Origin: SR-FBR-E99 sp963732365
Lineage (GTDB): Bacteria; Bacteroidota; Bacteroidia; Bacteroidales; VadinHA17
Direction of reading: 5' to 3'
NCBI GenBank assembly: GCA_963732365.1
Contig: CAVSZC010000005.1
Location: 1,426,001 to 1,490,000 of the forward strand
Length of the DNA: 64,000 nucleotides
The position numbers were made by a program, and so were the translations under genes. The notes beneath the pieces are model-generated. The model was not told the origin of the DNA. It ran no database searches and worked only from the letters and a program-made list of their open reading frames with translations. This document shows positions 25,722-34,407 of this stretch, piece by piece; the stretch's first letter is position 1; every line of letters starts with the position of its first letter.

Positions 25722-27359
25722 CTACCTGTACTCCGGAGGGAGCTGGCGGAGCCTGGCAGCCTGTTCGAAGGCGTATCCCATCCTCAGGAGCTTTTCTTCC
25801 TCAAACGGCCTGGCGATAAAGGTTATACCGACGGGTTCGCCTGACTCCCTGTAACCCATCGGGACGGTCAGGCAGGGATACCTGGCGGCAGCAGCGAAGC
25901 CTGCGTTGCGGTTTGCAACTGACAGGATCGCATCAAGCTGATACTCCGTCATTGGCTTTTCAAAATAGCTTACTGCGTCGGAGTGCAGTTTCGATTTTAG
26001 AAGGAGCAACTCTTCATCGCTGATCTCCAGCGCTATCATCCCGTCAAAAATTGTCTGCCCGTAAGGGATCCTGATAAGTGAGTCTGCCCTGTTGAAAGCT
26101 GCAATCTCATTCACGGTACGGTATTTTATATCTTCAGAGGCATATCTGTCAAGATATGCCGGCAGGTCAGCCTTCATGTCAGCACTGAGCAAGGTGCTGA
26201 ATTTTTCGAGGACAATCTTTTCAGGTTCAAACTCAATGGCTATGCCACCCATGGAGACGATCTGCCCGACAGTCATCATGTAGAGAGAATCACTGAGGAA
26301 GCTTTTGTTGACGCCAAACCTCATACCCTTCAGGCTTGATTTCCTGAGGCCTTTCCAGTACCGGATGTTCTTCGGATTGTCTTTCGTCACTGCATCAGTG
26401 CTGTCTTCGCCGCTCATGGCAGACAGGAGGATGGCATTATCAATTACGGTCCCGGTCATGGGGCCGGGGGTGTCCAGTGTTCCCGACAGCGGAACGATGC
26501 CGGAACGGCTCAGCAATCCTACCGTAGGCTTGAGCCCGACGACCGAGCTGGCGCTTGAGGGTGAAAGTATTGAACCTGATGTCTCGGTTCCCACGGCGGC
26601 GGCTGCATAACCGGCAGCCATCGAGGCGCCGCTGCCGGAGCTTGATCCGCCGGTATCAAATTTCCTGCGGCCATAAGGATTGAGTGTCTGTCCGCCCACG
26701 GCGCTGTAGCCGTTTGGACATGCCGAGCTGAGATAGTTAGCCCACTCACTCAGATTTGTTTTGCCAAGGATAATGGCTCCTTTTTCTTTCAGTCGCTCTA
26801 CTATAAATGCATCAGCGGTATGATTGCCAGTCAAAGCGGCGGCACCGGCTGTCGTTGGCATGCCTGACATGCCTATATTATCTTTCAGAAGCACCGGCAT
26901 GCCATATATCGGGTGATCAACAGCCGACCTTTCCCTGTCTCTAAGCCGTGCCTCGCTGACAGCCCCGGGGTTGATGGCAATGATGCAATTCAGCATCTTG
27001 TCACGGTCATTCTCATATCTGACTATCCTGTAGAGGTACCACTGGGTAAGCTTCTCATAGGTTAGCTCGCCGGAACGTATGTGGGACTGGATGGTTGGTA
27101 TATCCTTCCCGTGGATGAGTGGTTTGAGCCTCTGGTAATCCTCCTCGGTGAAGCCGCCAATCTGATCCGAGGCGGCTGCCCATATCTCATTCCTGTCAGG
27201 CAGCTTTGACTGTATAAGCCTGTAACGCATCTTCGGGGATGGGTGGCTGGCGTTCTGTGCCAGTTCTGCAGTCTCGTCGTAGGGTATCCACTGGGATATT
27301 GCAGGTTCAGGGCTGCAGGTCAGAAGTATAATCAGGAAGGAGAGGGCGGTCTTGTTCAT
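25722..27359 (-). CDS. Exported amidase-signature family enzyme
   Basis: 545 residues. A short leader (MNKTALSFLIILLTCSPEPA) could be a lipoprotein signal with Cys15. The amidase signature is complete: catalytic Lys in PVLLKDNIGMSG, the Gly/Ser-rich block FDTGGSSSGSGASMAAGYAA, and the nucleophilic Ser region VGTETSGSILSPSS. Such Ser-cisSer-Lys hydrolases cleave amides; exported versions in Bacteroidota are annotated only generally. A helical extension of about 90 residues precedes the core. The envelope location is inferred from the leader. Confidence 0.88.
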   Translation of the reverse strand: MNKTALSFLIILLTCSPEPAISQWIPYDETAELAQNASHPSPKMRYRLIQSKLPDRNEIWAAASDQIGGFTEEDYQRLKPLIHGKDIPTIQSHIRSGELTYEKLTQWYLYRIVRYENDRDKMLNCIIAINPGAVSEARLRDRERSAVDHPIYGMPVLLKDNIGMSGMPTTAGAAALTGNHTADAFIVERLKEKGAIILGKTNLSEWANYLSSACPNGYSAVGGQTLNPYGRRKFDTGGSSSGSGASMAAGYAAAAVGTETSGSILSPSSASSVVGLKPTVGLLSRSGIVPLSGTLDTPGPMTGTVIDNAILLSAMSGEDSTDAVTKDNPKNIRYWKGLRKSSLKGMRFGVNKSFLSDSLYMMTVGQIVSMGGIAIEFEPEKIVLEKFSTLLSADMKADLPAYLDRYASEDIKYRTVNEIAAFNRADSLIRIPYGQTIFDGMIALEISDEELLLLKSKLHSDAVSYFEKPMTEYQLDAILSVANRNAGFAAAARYPCLTVPMGYRESGEPVGITFIARPFEEEKLLRMGYAFEQAARLRQLPPEYR

Positions 27360-27423
27360 CTGGAATGTTTTTCGACGGGAATGTACAAAAATAGTTTCAG
27401 AAACGGAAGGCTCAGGGTTAGGG

Positions 27424-27490
27424 GCAGAGGGGATTTGAGATTTGAGATTTGAGATTTGCGATTTGCGAATTGGCAGGCAGCAGGCAATGG
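27424..27490 (+). repeat. GATTTGAG/GATTTGC array
   Basis: Three GATTTGA and two GATTTGC heptamers, then GGCAGGCAGCAGGCAATGG and TCAATAGTG. It lies between divergent genes. A frame of the next gene reads back into it, which is why the longer start of that gene is rejected. Confidence 0.85.
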
Positions 27491-27577
27491 CTCAATAGTG
27501 TTATGACAAAAGGTCCGGCCTCTGTTTTATTTTATGTGAATATGCATTACTTTGACAAAAATCTTCAAAATCAGGAA

Positions 27578-28330
27578 ATGCACACAAAGGCCATAGTCCG
27601 CAGACCGGGAAGGAACTTCGCCGGAGGTATCACAACGTCAAATCTTGGGAAGCCTGATTACGAGAAGGCCCTCAGGCAGCATGCTGCATACTGCGATGCC
27701 CTTGCAAGGTGCGGACTGGAAGTGACAGTGCTTAAGGCGGACGAGAGATATCCCGATGGCTGTTTTGTGGAAGACACCGCGATCGTCACACGTGATGTGG
27801 CAGTGATAACAAGACCTGGTGCCCTGGCACGGAGAGGCGAGGAGAAAGAGATCGCACGGGTATTATCTGGTTATTTCGAGACTGTAATGATAGAAGAACC
27901 GGGCACACTCGATGGCGGAGATGTACTCAGGGTGGAAAGCCACTTTTACATTGGCCTCTCCGGGAGGACTAACAGGGAAGGGGCAAGACAGCTATCAGCT
28001 ATCCTTGCCAGGTATGGCTATACCTCTTCAGAGAAAGAGGTGAGGGAGGGTCTCCACCTGAAGTCCGACATTGCCTACCTCGGCAGAGGAAACTTCATAT
28101 CGACACCTGCCTTTTCAGAGATGGTACAGGGGGCGAATACGATAATATTGGATAATGATGAGAGTTACTCGGCCAACTGCCTGCTGATCAATGACTATCT
28201 GCTCATCCCGGGAGGATTTCCAACATCAGGAAAGAAGATTGCAGATCTCGGGTACAACATTACTGAGGTTGAGATGTCGGAATTCAGAAAGATGGATGGC
28301 GGGCTTACCTGTCTGTCGCTTTTGTTTTGA
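27578..28330 (+). CDS. Dimethylarginine dimethylaminohydrolase-like amidinotransferase
   Basis: 250 residues from the ATG at 27578 (MHTKAIVRRPGRNFAGGI), preceded by AATCAGGAA; earlier ATGs at 27503 and 27542 only add repeat-derived or weak sequence. Hallmarks of DDAH: PDGCFVEDTAIV, GTLDGGDVLRV, active-site His in GLHLKSDIAY and nucleophile Cys in DGGLTCLSLLF at the very C terminus. The enzyme hydrolyses methylated arginines to citrulline and methylamines in the cytoplasm. No arginine pathway genes accompany it. Confidence 0.92.
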   Translation: MHTKAIVRRPGRNFAGGITTSNLGKPDYEKALRQHAAYCDALARCGLEVTVLKADERYPDGCFVEDTAIVTRDVAVITRPGALARRGEEKEIARVLSGYFETVMIEEPGTLDGGDVLRVESHFYIGLSGRTNREGARQLSAILARYGYTSSEKEVREGLHLKSDIAYLGRGNFISTPAFSEMVQGANTIILDNDESYSANCLLINDYLLIPGGFPTSGKKIADLGYNITEVEMSEFRKMDGGLTCLSLLF

Positions 28331-28411
28331 GGCAGGGAGAGGGGCATGGGTTGCATGATTGCATGACCCCAGACCCTCAGACGTCAGACCTTCAGACCAT
28401 TGGGAGTGAAC

Positions 28412-28981
28412 CTACTTCCTGTAATTGACAATCTCGTCAGCCTTCTTTCTTGTCGACGCTGAAGAGACGGCATCAACACTCTTATCGATATTACCGACCC
28501 TAAGGATCACCACGATCTTATATCCTGACGGGACCTGCAGTGCCTCACGCTTCGCGTTGGCAGCACCTGCCGGTCCGCCGTATATTCTGGCTCCCAGTCC
28601 GAGCGAGGTTGCAGCGATGAACATATTCTGCGTGGCCAGTCCGCAGTCAAAGTCAGGAGTGCCCCCCTCTTTCGATTCGACTCCTGAGACGAGTATCAGT
28701 GCGTTTCCCGGAACGACATTGCCGATTATTTCCTTCATTGTTGCTTCATCCCTGATGACGGTGAATCGCCATGGCTGGTTGTTTCGTGCGCTTGGTGCCT
28801 TGATGCCGCATTGCAGGATGAGGTCGATCTGCTGGTCGGTGACAGGCTCGGAGGTGAAGTTTCTGGGTGACCATGCTGCCAGCAGCTGGTCGACGACAGC
28901 ATTACCTGAAGTCTGGGCGTTCATGACCTGTACCGAGAACAACAGGCCGACAAAGAGAATAAGTGTGGATTTTGGTTTCAT
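28412..28981 (-). CDS. Nitroreductase-family protein with signal peptide
   Basis: 189 residues. An N-terminal signal (TLILFVGLLFSVQVMNAQ) precedes the nitroreductase domain: SPRNFTSEPVTDQQIDLIL, the FMN-binding APSARNNQPWRFTVI, and the late GLGARIYGGPAGAANA. Most nitroreductases are cytoplasmic FMN enzymes, so an exported one needs a way to obtain FMN or to be exported folded. The leader lacks twin arginines. The FMN motif looks intact. Substrate unknown. Confidence 0.82.
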   Translation of the reverse strand: MKPKSTLILFVGLLFSVQVMNAQTSGNAVVDQLLAAWSPRNFTSEPVTDQQIDLILQCGIKAPSARNNQPWRFTVIRDEATMKEIIGNVVPGNALILVSGVESKEGGTPDFDCGLATQNMFIAATSLGLGARIYGGPAGAANAKREALQVPSGYKIVVILRVGNIDKSVDAVSSASTRKKADEIVNYRK

Positions 28982-29023
28982 AGCAGGAAATGTTATTTGC
29001 GATTTGCGAATGGTTTGACGGGG

Positions 29024-29314
29024 TTAGCGCGGAGCGCGGAGGCGGTGAACACGCTGCCCAAGAGCTTCCAGATGCTGCTGGTCGGTAGTGGCTGGATCTT
29101 TCATCTGGCGAAAGGTGTTGCATGGCAGCTCACGGCAGTCGCCGCAGTCGGCGTAGTTCCGGGTGTTGACCGAGCAGTCATACAGGGGGCATACGCGGGT
29201 GGGCATCATCTCAACAGCCCAGAATGTTGAGCCCTTGACATTATGGCAACCTGTGCATGTCTTGTTGTAGTGTTCACATTCGTTGCAGACCAGTCCACAT
29301 GCTGAGAGTATCAT
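29024..29314 (-). CDS. DUF3795-type cysteine-rich small protein
   Basis: 96 residues from the ATG at 29314 (MILSACGLVCNECEHY); 22 upstream codons are rejected because they lack the family start. Cysteines follow the pattern C-x2-L-x-C-x2-C, CTGCHNVKG, CPLYDCSVN and CGDCRELPC of DUF3795, presumably a metal- or cluster-binding module. Function of the family is unknown. The C-terminal tail (residues about 80-96) is Arg/His-rich and runs toward repeat sequence, so its last residues may be of repeat origin. Confidence 0.78.
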   Translation of the reverse strand: MILSACGLVCNECEHYNKTCTGCHNVKGSTFWAVEMMPTRVCPLYDCSVNTRNYADCGDCRELPCNTFRQMKDPATTDQQHLEALGQRVHRLRAPR

Positions 29315-29394
29315 GGGAAGAATTTTTTTATGCAATATATGAGTTTTTAAGTTATGGTTCAAGGTCAGGGGTTCAGGCAAGTAGAGGAGGGGCG

Positions 29395-29470
29395 AGGGTA
29401 TGACTTAGCGATGGGGCTACTGCGCGACTTAGCGATGGTGCGAATGTACGACCAAGAGTACGGGGACGGG
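29395..29470 (+). repeat. GCGATGG-type repeat
   Basis: Degenerate words GACTTAGCGATGGGGC, TACTGCGCGACTTAGCGATGGTGCG lying before the sugar dehydrogenase gene. Same family as 2826-2853. Confidence 0.65.
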
Positions 29471-29537
29471 TAATTGAAAGATCCAAGAACCTTATTTATG
29501 ATTTGTTGTTAAGCATTCAGACAAGAATGATATTACC

Positions 29538-30689
29538 ATGAAAGAAATTGTCAGAAGAAGAGCATTGATACTACTGAGTTTTGTTGCAATGTTGTCGTCG
29601 TGCAGTGAGGAGGAGGCCCCCGAAATACCTTTGGAGGAGCCAACAGTAGAGATCAGGACTGTTGTTACAGGCTACGAAATCATATGGGGGATGGATTTTC
29701 TGCCGAACGGAGACCTTATCTTCGGGGAGAAGAGGGGGAGACTGTATCTCAGAAGCAATGAGACCGTCACGGAGATAACAGGGTTACCAGTCGTATTATC
29801 GTCAGGGCAGGGAGGTTTGCTTGACATAAGGGTGCACCCTGATCATGCAAGCAACGGATGGATCTATGCCTCCTATGCTGTATCAAACACAGGGGGAGGA
29901 GGGGCACAGCTGAAGCTCATCCGCTTCAGGATCAGCAATAACCGGGTACAGGATACTGAGGAGATCTTCTCCACAGGCGGGTCAAACACCTGGTACGGTC
30001 ATTACGGCAGCCGCATTGCGTTTGATAAGAGCAACCGTCTCTACCTGAGTGTGGGTGAGGGGGGAAGCACGAGCTACGGTGGTCCGAACACAGGAAACAA
30101 CAATGCCCAGAATCCTAAATCGAACTGGGGTAAGGTACACCGGATGACTGACGGCGGAGGCATCCCTGCCGACAATCCGGTTATACCCGGAAACACTTCG
30201 CCAACTTCCATATATTCATACGGTCACCGGAACCCGCAGGGACTTGCGAGGCATCCTGAGACAGGTGAGATATGGGCTACGGAACACGGTCCGAAAGGGG
30301 GTGATGAGATCAATATAATCACGAAAGGGGCAAACTACGGCTGGCCTGCCTATTCTATAGGGGTCAACTATGACGGCACCACCATATCGTCAGGTCATGT
30401 GGCAGCAGGCATAACGCCTCCGCTCTATACATGGACTCCATCGATAGGCATCTGCGGGATGACTTTCATCACCAGCGATAAGTTCAAAGCCTGGAAAGGT
30501 GACCTTCTTATCAGCGGGCTTGCATCGCAGACACTGTACAGATGCGTTGCTGATGGGAACATGGTGACAGAGGAGAGTGTGCTTCTGAGTGGCTACGGCA
30601 GGATCCGTAATGTGATACAGGCTCCTGACGGGTCGATATATGTGTCGGTTGAGGGACCAGGGAGGATTCTGCAGCTGATTCCAAATTAG
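29538..30689 (+). CDS. PQQ-dependent sugar dehydrogenase-like lipoprotein
   Basis: 383 residues. Lipoprotein leader (LILLSFVAMLSSC, Cys22). The domain is a six-bladed propeller of the soluble glucose/sorbosone dehydrogenase type: IWGMDFLPNGDLIFGEKRGR, GGLLDIRVHPDH, SIYSYGHRNPQGLARHPETG, WATEHGPKGGDEIN and YGWPAYSIGVNYDG. In characterised members these residues bind PQQ and Ca2+ and oxidise aldose sugars. It would sit on the periplasmic or outer face of a membrane. PQQ synthesis genes are not in the window, so cofactor might be scavenged; that is inference. Confidence 0.9.
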   Translation: MKEIVRRRALILLSFVAMLSSCSEEEAPEIPLEEPTVEIRTVVTGYEIIWGMDFLPNGDLIFGEKRGRLYLRSNETVTEITGLPVVLSSGQGGLLDIRVHPDHASNGWIYASYAVSNTGGGGAQLKLIRFRISNNRVQDTEEIFSTGGSNTWYGHYGSRIAFDKSNRLYLSVGEGGSTSYGGPNTGNNNAQNPKSNWGKVHRMTDGGGIPADNPVIPGNTSPTSIYSYGHRNPQGLARHPETGEIWATEHGPKGGDEINIITKGANYGWPAYSIGVNYDGTTISSGHVAAGITPPLYTWTPSIGICGMTFITSDKFKAWKGDLLISGLASQTLYRCVADGNMVTEESVLLSGYGRIRNVIQAPDGSIYVSVEGPGRILQLIPN

Positions 30690-30850
30690 CCGGCGAGCTG
30701 AGCGACAGGGCGACTGTGCGAGGGGGCGATGGAGCGATAGGAAAAGACAAGAGACAAAAGTAAAAAGATAAAAGTTGGGGACTTTGGCAAATCACCTTTT
30801 GTCTTTCGCCTTTTGTCTTTTATCTTAATCCCTGACCTTCAGACTTAAAT
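30690..30850 (+). repeat. Mixed intergenic repeats with an AAAAG/CTTTT stem
   Basis: GCGACAGGGCGACTGTGCGAGGGGGCGATGG words (30700-30738) then an A-rich stretch (GACAAAAGTAAAAAGATAAAAG) and, in reverse, CTTTTGTCTTTCGCCTTTTGTCTTTTATCTT. The two halves could pair into a long AU-rich stem. CTGACCTTCAGAC follows. Confidence 0.7.
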
Positions 30851-30883
30851 CAGTATCTTTGGGAATCAATAAGGTCCGCAATA

Positions 30884-31483
30884 ATGAGGTTTTCGATCAA
30901 GACTCTCTTTTACCAGCTGTTCATCGATCCGATCCTGTCGAGGCTGTACGGCAGCGTGCTCGAAGGAGTGACGAGGATGGACAGGGTGCTTGACATCGCC
31001 TGCGGTACGGGAGCACTGGCGCTGGCTGTGGCGGAGAAAGCGGTGCATGTGACGGGGATAGACCTTGATGAGTCGAGCATCGCTGCAGCTCGCAGGAGCG
31101 CAAGGAGGAGAGGGACAAGCAACGTGCTCTTCGAGGTGAGGGACGCCTCTGACCTGTCGTGCTACGGAGACAACTCATTTGACGTGGCGCTGACCTCCAT
31201 GGCAGTGCACCAGTTTGATGCAGACCTGGCAATAAAGATACTCTCGGAGATGAAGAGGATAGCCCATAGGGTGGTTGTGGTGGACTATAACCATCATATG
31301 CCCGCTGGATGGGGCAGGCGCGTGGCCTGGGGCATTGAGCGGGTGGCAGGGGGAGAGCATTACCGTAACTTCAGGATATACATGAAGAAGGGCGGCATGC
31401 ACTACTTTGCCCGGGAGGCGGGGATAAGGGTGAAGTCGGAAGTGATGAGAGGAGGAGGGGTGTTTGTCGTAGTTAAAGGTTAG
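30884..31483 (+). CDS. Class I SAM-dependent methyltransferase
   Basis: 199 residues. Motif I VLDIACGTGALALAVAE (about 36-52) with the acidic post-I end HVTGIDLDE, and motif II region NSFDVALTSMAVHQF. The fold is that of UbiE/Methyltransf_11 enzymes; N-terminal LFYQLFIDPILSRLYG resembles the lid helix of such proteins. The acceptor is unknown. A promoter -10-type element TATCTTTG lies at 30854-30861, 23 bp before the ATG. Confidence 0.85.
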   Translation: MRFSIKTLFYQLFIDPILSRLYGSVLEGVTRMDRVLDIACGTGALALAVAEKAVHVTGIDLDESSIAAARRSARRRGTSNVLFEVRDASDLSCYGDNSFDVALTSMAVHQFDADLAIKILSEMKRIAHRVVVVDYNHHMPAGWGRRVAWGIERVAGGEHYRNFRIYMKKGGMHYFAREAGIRVKSEVMRGGGVFVVVKG

Positions 31484-31578
31484 GGAAGACGGAAGACGGG
31501 AGACGGAAGACGGAAGATTGCAAGAAGCAGCAGGACCTTCAGACCTTCAGACTTTTGACCTTCAGACCTTCAGACCCC
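31484..31578 (+). repeat. GGAAGAC heptamers and CAGACCTT octamers
   Basis: Four or five GGAAGAC/GGGAGAC heptamers (31488-31520), then CAGCAGGACCTTCAGACCTTCAGACTTTTGACCTTCAGACCTTCAGACC. It lies between convergent genes. Confidence 0.85.
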
Positions 31579-31582
31579 AACC

Positions 31583-32518
31583 CTACATTCCTGCCCGCAA
31601 TAGCATCAGGTTGGTCTCGAGGGCGTCAAGGTAGATGAGAGACCAGACGCGGGGAGTTATAACAAACATTTCCTCCGTCCACCTCAGGGTGTGATCGGGC
31701 GTCTCATAGAAGTCAAAGATTAAGGGTATTTTGCCATCAAGCTCTTCATTAGCGGCAGACTTCTGAAGTTCACTGACAAGAACACCCAGCCCGGCCTGAA
31801 GCCCTGTGTCATAGGTGGGGTTCTCCCCTCCAATATACAGAGTTTTGTTTGCGATAGATGTTGCTTCCGGACGGGGGTAACGCCATGGTTCATTATTCCA
31901 TTCTTCCTCTGACATGCCCTCAACGGAGAACATTCTGCGCTGATAGTCATCAATAATACCCAGGAGTTCATCGATTTTTTTTATAACCGATGCCTGGCCA
32001 GCAGCAGGAATTTCATCAAGCGCCGCCTCCAGCCTGTTATAATTGCGTGAGAGTGTCATACTATCGTCGATCTTCTCCTTCGAGACATTCAGTGCCAGCA
32101 GGGCGGAGAAGACTGAGATTCCGGCAAGCAGGAACAGTACGGAAACTGTATTATGAATACTGAAGTTTTTATCCTTTCCTGTTACAATCAGGAAGACTGG
32201 CAGGAAAACGACATACGGGAACGGCAGTGCCACCAACAATGCCTTGCCTGCCCCCGGCCAGTGCATTACCTTGAAAAGCATCCCTCCGAACATCACCAGA
32301 CACGTCAGCCATCCGACGATGTAGAGCGCCTTGTTCTGACGGTTGCCTGCTGTCATATAATGGCTTCTGAGGGCAAGGGGAAGAAAAGCAAGGAGCAGCA
32401 TCGCCACGCCAAGTATTAGCAACTGACCTCCGCCAGGCCAGTGATTTGTCTTGAGGAGTGCTCCAACGACGATCACGGCAATTGTTACCAGGCCGAGGAT
32501 ATATATTTTCTGTTTCAT
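31583..32518 (-). CDS. HWP-repeat membrane protein (two 60-residue PorL/GldL-like units)
   Basis: 311 residues. Four membrane segments form two hairpins; in each, the first helix ends with the signature LLKTNHWPGG (His26) or LFKVMHWPGA (His86), exactly 60 residues apart. A further membrane segment (about 120-142) leads into a 165-residue extracytoplasmic domain with helical start (SRNYNRLEAALDEIP) and strand-like end. The signature is like that at the end of the first helix of the type IX secretion motor protein PorL/GldL; the rest is unlike it. The gene is 6 bp downstream of a second HWP protein and is co-transcribed with a PadR regulator. Function unknown. Confidence 0.75.
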   Translation of the reverse strand: MKQKIYILGLVTIAVIVVGALLKTNHWPGGGQLLILGVAMLLLAFLPLALRSHYMTAGNRQNKALYIVGWLTCLVMFGGMLFKVMHWPGAGKALLVALPFPYVVFLPVFLIVTGKDKNFSIHNTVSVLFLLAGISVFSALLALNVSKEKIDDSMTLSRNYNRLEAALDEIPAAGQASVIKKIDELLGIIDDYQRRMFSVEGMSEEEWNNEPWRYPRPEATSIANKTLYIGGENPTYDTGLQAGLGVLVSELQKSAANEELDGKIPLIFDFYETPDHTLRWTEEMFVITPRVWSLIYLDALETNLMLLRAGM

Positions 32519-32524
32519 GGTCTT

Positions 32525-33976
32525 TTAGTTTTGTTTTTGAGAATGTACCGGTATAGCAGAGAGAGCATACGATTCCACAGTGATGACACCGTTTTTCATG
32601 AGCCCGAGCATATGCAGTCCGGCCATCAGTGAAACCCTGTCTGTTTCAGGATTTATCTGAGGCAGGTACACAGAGGGATCAAGGAGCTTCATGTAATTTT
32701 CAGACTCACTCTCAGGGAGCAGCCCGGACAGGTAGTCAGAGTAGCCTTTCAGGGCAGCATCAAGCCCTGTCCGCATTTCTGAACCTTCCCTTAGCAGATA
32801 GTCTCTGGCCGGGACGGGATGAAAAGGAAAGATCAGGGTATTGAACCGTAAAACCGGACCGATGTCAGTCTCGCTGAAATGACTGGCAATCACCTCATTG
32901 ATACCATGTTTTTCCTCGGCTATGGCGATCATCTCTGCTTCCGTATCGTTTATAACCTTTAGCAGCACTCTGGTCCTGGAATTGATATCAGTGAGCAGAG
33001 GCGAAACGGCTGTGTCAGTGCAATTATCGATCAGCGACAGGTTCTCCCTGAATTTGTATCCGAAAAGTGCCTGCTGCTCCTGCTGGTGCATGTAATAGCC
33101 AGTGTCGTAGGATCTCTGCAGGCTGAGGTTAAGGAGCAGGGCCGGGATCACCAGGGCCAGCGATCCCGCCACCATGAATATGAATTCGGAGCTGACATTT
33201 TTGTCGTCTTTCCATGTAAGCCAGGTGTACCACGGAAATACCACCAGGAAAACAGTGACTGTCCCGAGCGCCAGCAGCAGTGACGCCAGCGGCCAGTGCT
33301 GAATCTTGAACAGGATTGCCAGGATATAAAAGACAAGTCCTGTCGCGCCTAGAATGTAAACCGGCATCTTCCGGCGGTCCTTCGGTCCTGACAGTTTTGC
33401 GATAAGAGCCGAGGGTATCAGGAAAAAAATCCCGCTCAGCGCCGCAAAGGTGAGTATCAGTCCTGACAGCGGCCAGTGCTGCACCTTGGATACAACTCCG
33501 ATGATGAAAAGCATGCCTGATATGAAGGCTGAGATGTAGAGGAACAGCCACTTGCTGTTGTGCGTCTCTTTCCAGAGCACTGTCAGTGCCGAAGGCATGA
33601 AGACGAAGGCCAGGGCGAAGCCACCGAGTGTAAGCATGATGCCGGCGCCCGGCCAGTGCATGATCTTGAAAAGAGCTGCGAAGCCAAGCATGACCGTGCC
33701 TGCAATGGCTGAAATTTTCATTGTCTGTTTCATTTTTCTGTATTTGGTGTCGACTGCATAAAGCGTTTCTTGCTGTATCTCCCTGAGCCTCCCGCTACCC
33801 ATCTTCTCCTTCACGTTGCGATAGGCTTCCTGGAAGGTCAGTCCGTTACTCATCTCATGCTCAACGTCGCAGCAGAGGTGATCAATAAGCTCATCAGGAA
33901 GATGGGATAAAATGATCTCCTGCTGCCTGACTTCACGACTTATCTGGTCAATATTTTGCAGCGTCAGTTCAGGCAT
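32525..33976 (-). CDS. HWP-repeat membrane protein (three 60-residue units) with cytoplasmic helical N terminus
   Basis: 483 residues. Residues 1-80 are helical and soluble, with LPDELIDHLCCDVEHEMSNG similar to the helical N-terminal region that accompanies PadR-linked membrane proteins. Three membrane hairpins follow, carrying LFKIMHWPGA (His107), VSKVQHWPLS (His167) and LFKIQHWPLA (His227), a strict 60-residue period. An anchor segment and a 200-residue extracytoplasmic domain complete it, of the same type as in the neighbour. Its start overlaps the PadR gene by 8 bp, the next gene follows after 6 bp. The conserved Lys-x-x-His-Trp-Pro in every unit suggests an ion- or proton-linked role, which is inference. 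Confidence 0.75.
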   Translation of the reverse strand: MPELTLQNIDQISREVRQQEIILSHLPDELIDHLCCDVEHEMSNGLTFQEAYRNVKEKMGSGRLREIQQETLYAVDTKYRKMKQTMKISAIAGTVMLGFAALFKIMHWPGAGIMLTLGGFALAFVFMPSALTVLWKETHNSKWLFLYISAFISGMLFIIGVVSKVQHWPLSGLILTFAALSGIFFLIPSALIAKLSGPKDRRKMPVYILGATGLVFYILAILFKIQHWPLASLLLALGTVTVFLVVFPWYTWLTWKDDKNVSSEFIFMVAGSLALVIPALLLNLSLQRSYDTGYYMHQQEQQALFGYKFRENLSLIDNCTDTAVSPLLTDINSRTRVLLKVINDTEAEMIAIAEEKHGINEVIASHFSETDIGPVLRFNTLIFPFHPVPARDYLLREGSEMRTGLDAALKGYSDYLSGLLPESESENYMKLLDPSVYLPQINPETDRVSLMAGLHMLGLMKNGVITVESYALSAIPVHSQKQN

Positions 33977-34313
33977 TGGTGAGCCGCGGTTGGGGATTAA
34001 TGATATTCTGAAGTGACTCGATGAAGATCTTCATCTCCTCAATTTTCTCTGCCACCACCGAGTGTCCTTTGTCGGTAAGGCTGTAGTAGATGCGGATGCG
34101 GTTATTGAAATTCTCCGATTCTGTCACGAGTATGCCTTCGTTCTCGAGCTTGTGGAGGACAGGGTAGAGGGCGCCGTATGTAAGTTTTATCCTGCCTGAG
34201 GTGAGTTCCTCAACCCTGCGTGTTATCTCGTATCCGTACATGCGTCCGTTCTCCTGCAGCAGTTTCAGGACTACTGTTTTGAGGGAACCTTTTATTAGAT
34301 CTGTCTGAATCAT
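33969..34313 (-). CDS. PadR-family transcriptional regulator
   Basis: 114 residues, standard for short PadR proteins. Winged helix: KGSLKTVVLKLLQENGRMYG at the start, YEITRRVEELTSGRI, KLTYGALYPVLHKLENEGIL (recognition helix) and the wing RIRIYYSLTDKGH, then a dimerisation helix. PadR regulators are repressors that respond to lipophilic compounds or envelope stress. It overlaps the first HWP gene, so it surely controls that pair; a palindrome at its own promoter (34319-34341) is a good operator candidate. Confidence 0.93.
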   Translation of the reverse strand: MIQTDLIKGSLKTVVLKLLQENGRMYGYEITRRVEELTSGRIKLTYGALYPVLHKLENEGILVTESENFNNRIRIYYSLTDKGHSVVAEKIEEMKIFIESLQNIINPQPRLTNA

Positions 34314-34318
34314 GTTTA

Positions 34319-34341
34319 AATATATAAGAAGATTATATATT
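34319..34341. promoter_or_regulatory. Operator candidate upstream of PadR gene
   Basis: AATATATAA-GAAGA-TTATATATT, two perfect 9-bp arms, ending 6 bp before the padR ATG. PadR dimers bind AT-rich dyads close to their promoters, and this placement would block initiation of the whole three-gene operon. Confidence 0.6.
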
Positions 34342-34407
34342 GCAAATATAGAATATTATTATTTACAAATGCAATTTTTTTATGAAAATAATTTCTGGTT
34401 ACAGGGT

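Noticed and set aside
27449..27577. Longer N terminus of the dimethylargininase-like protein
   Set aside because: Encoded by GATTTGC repeat and unrelated sequence; family start matches the ATG at 27578.
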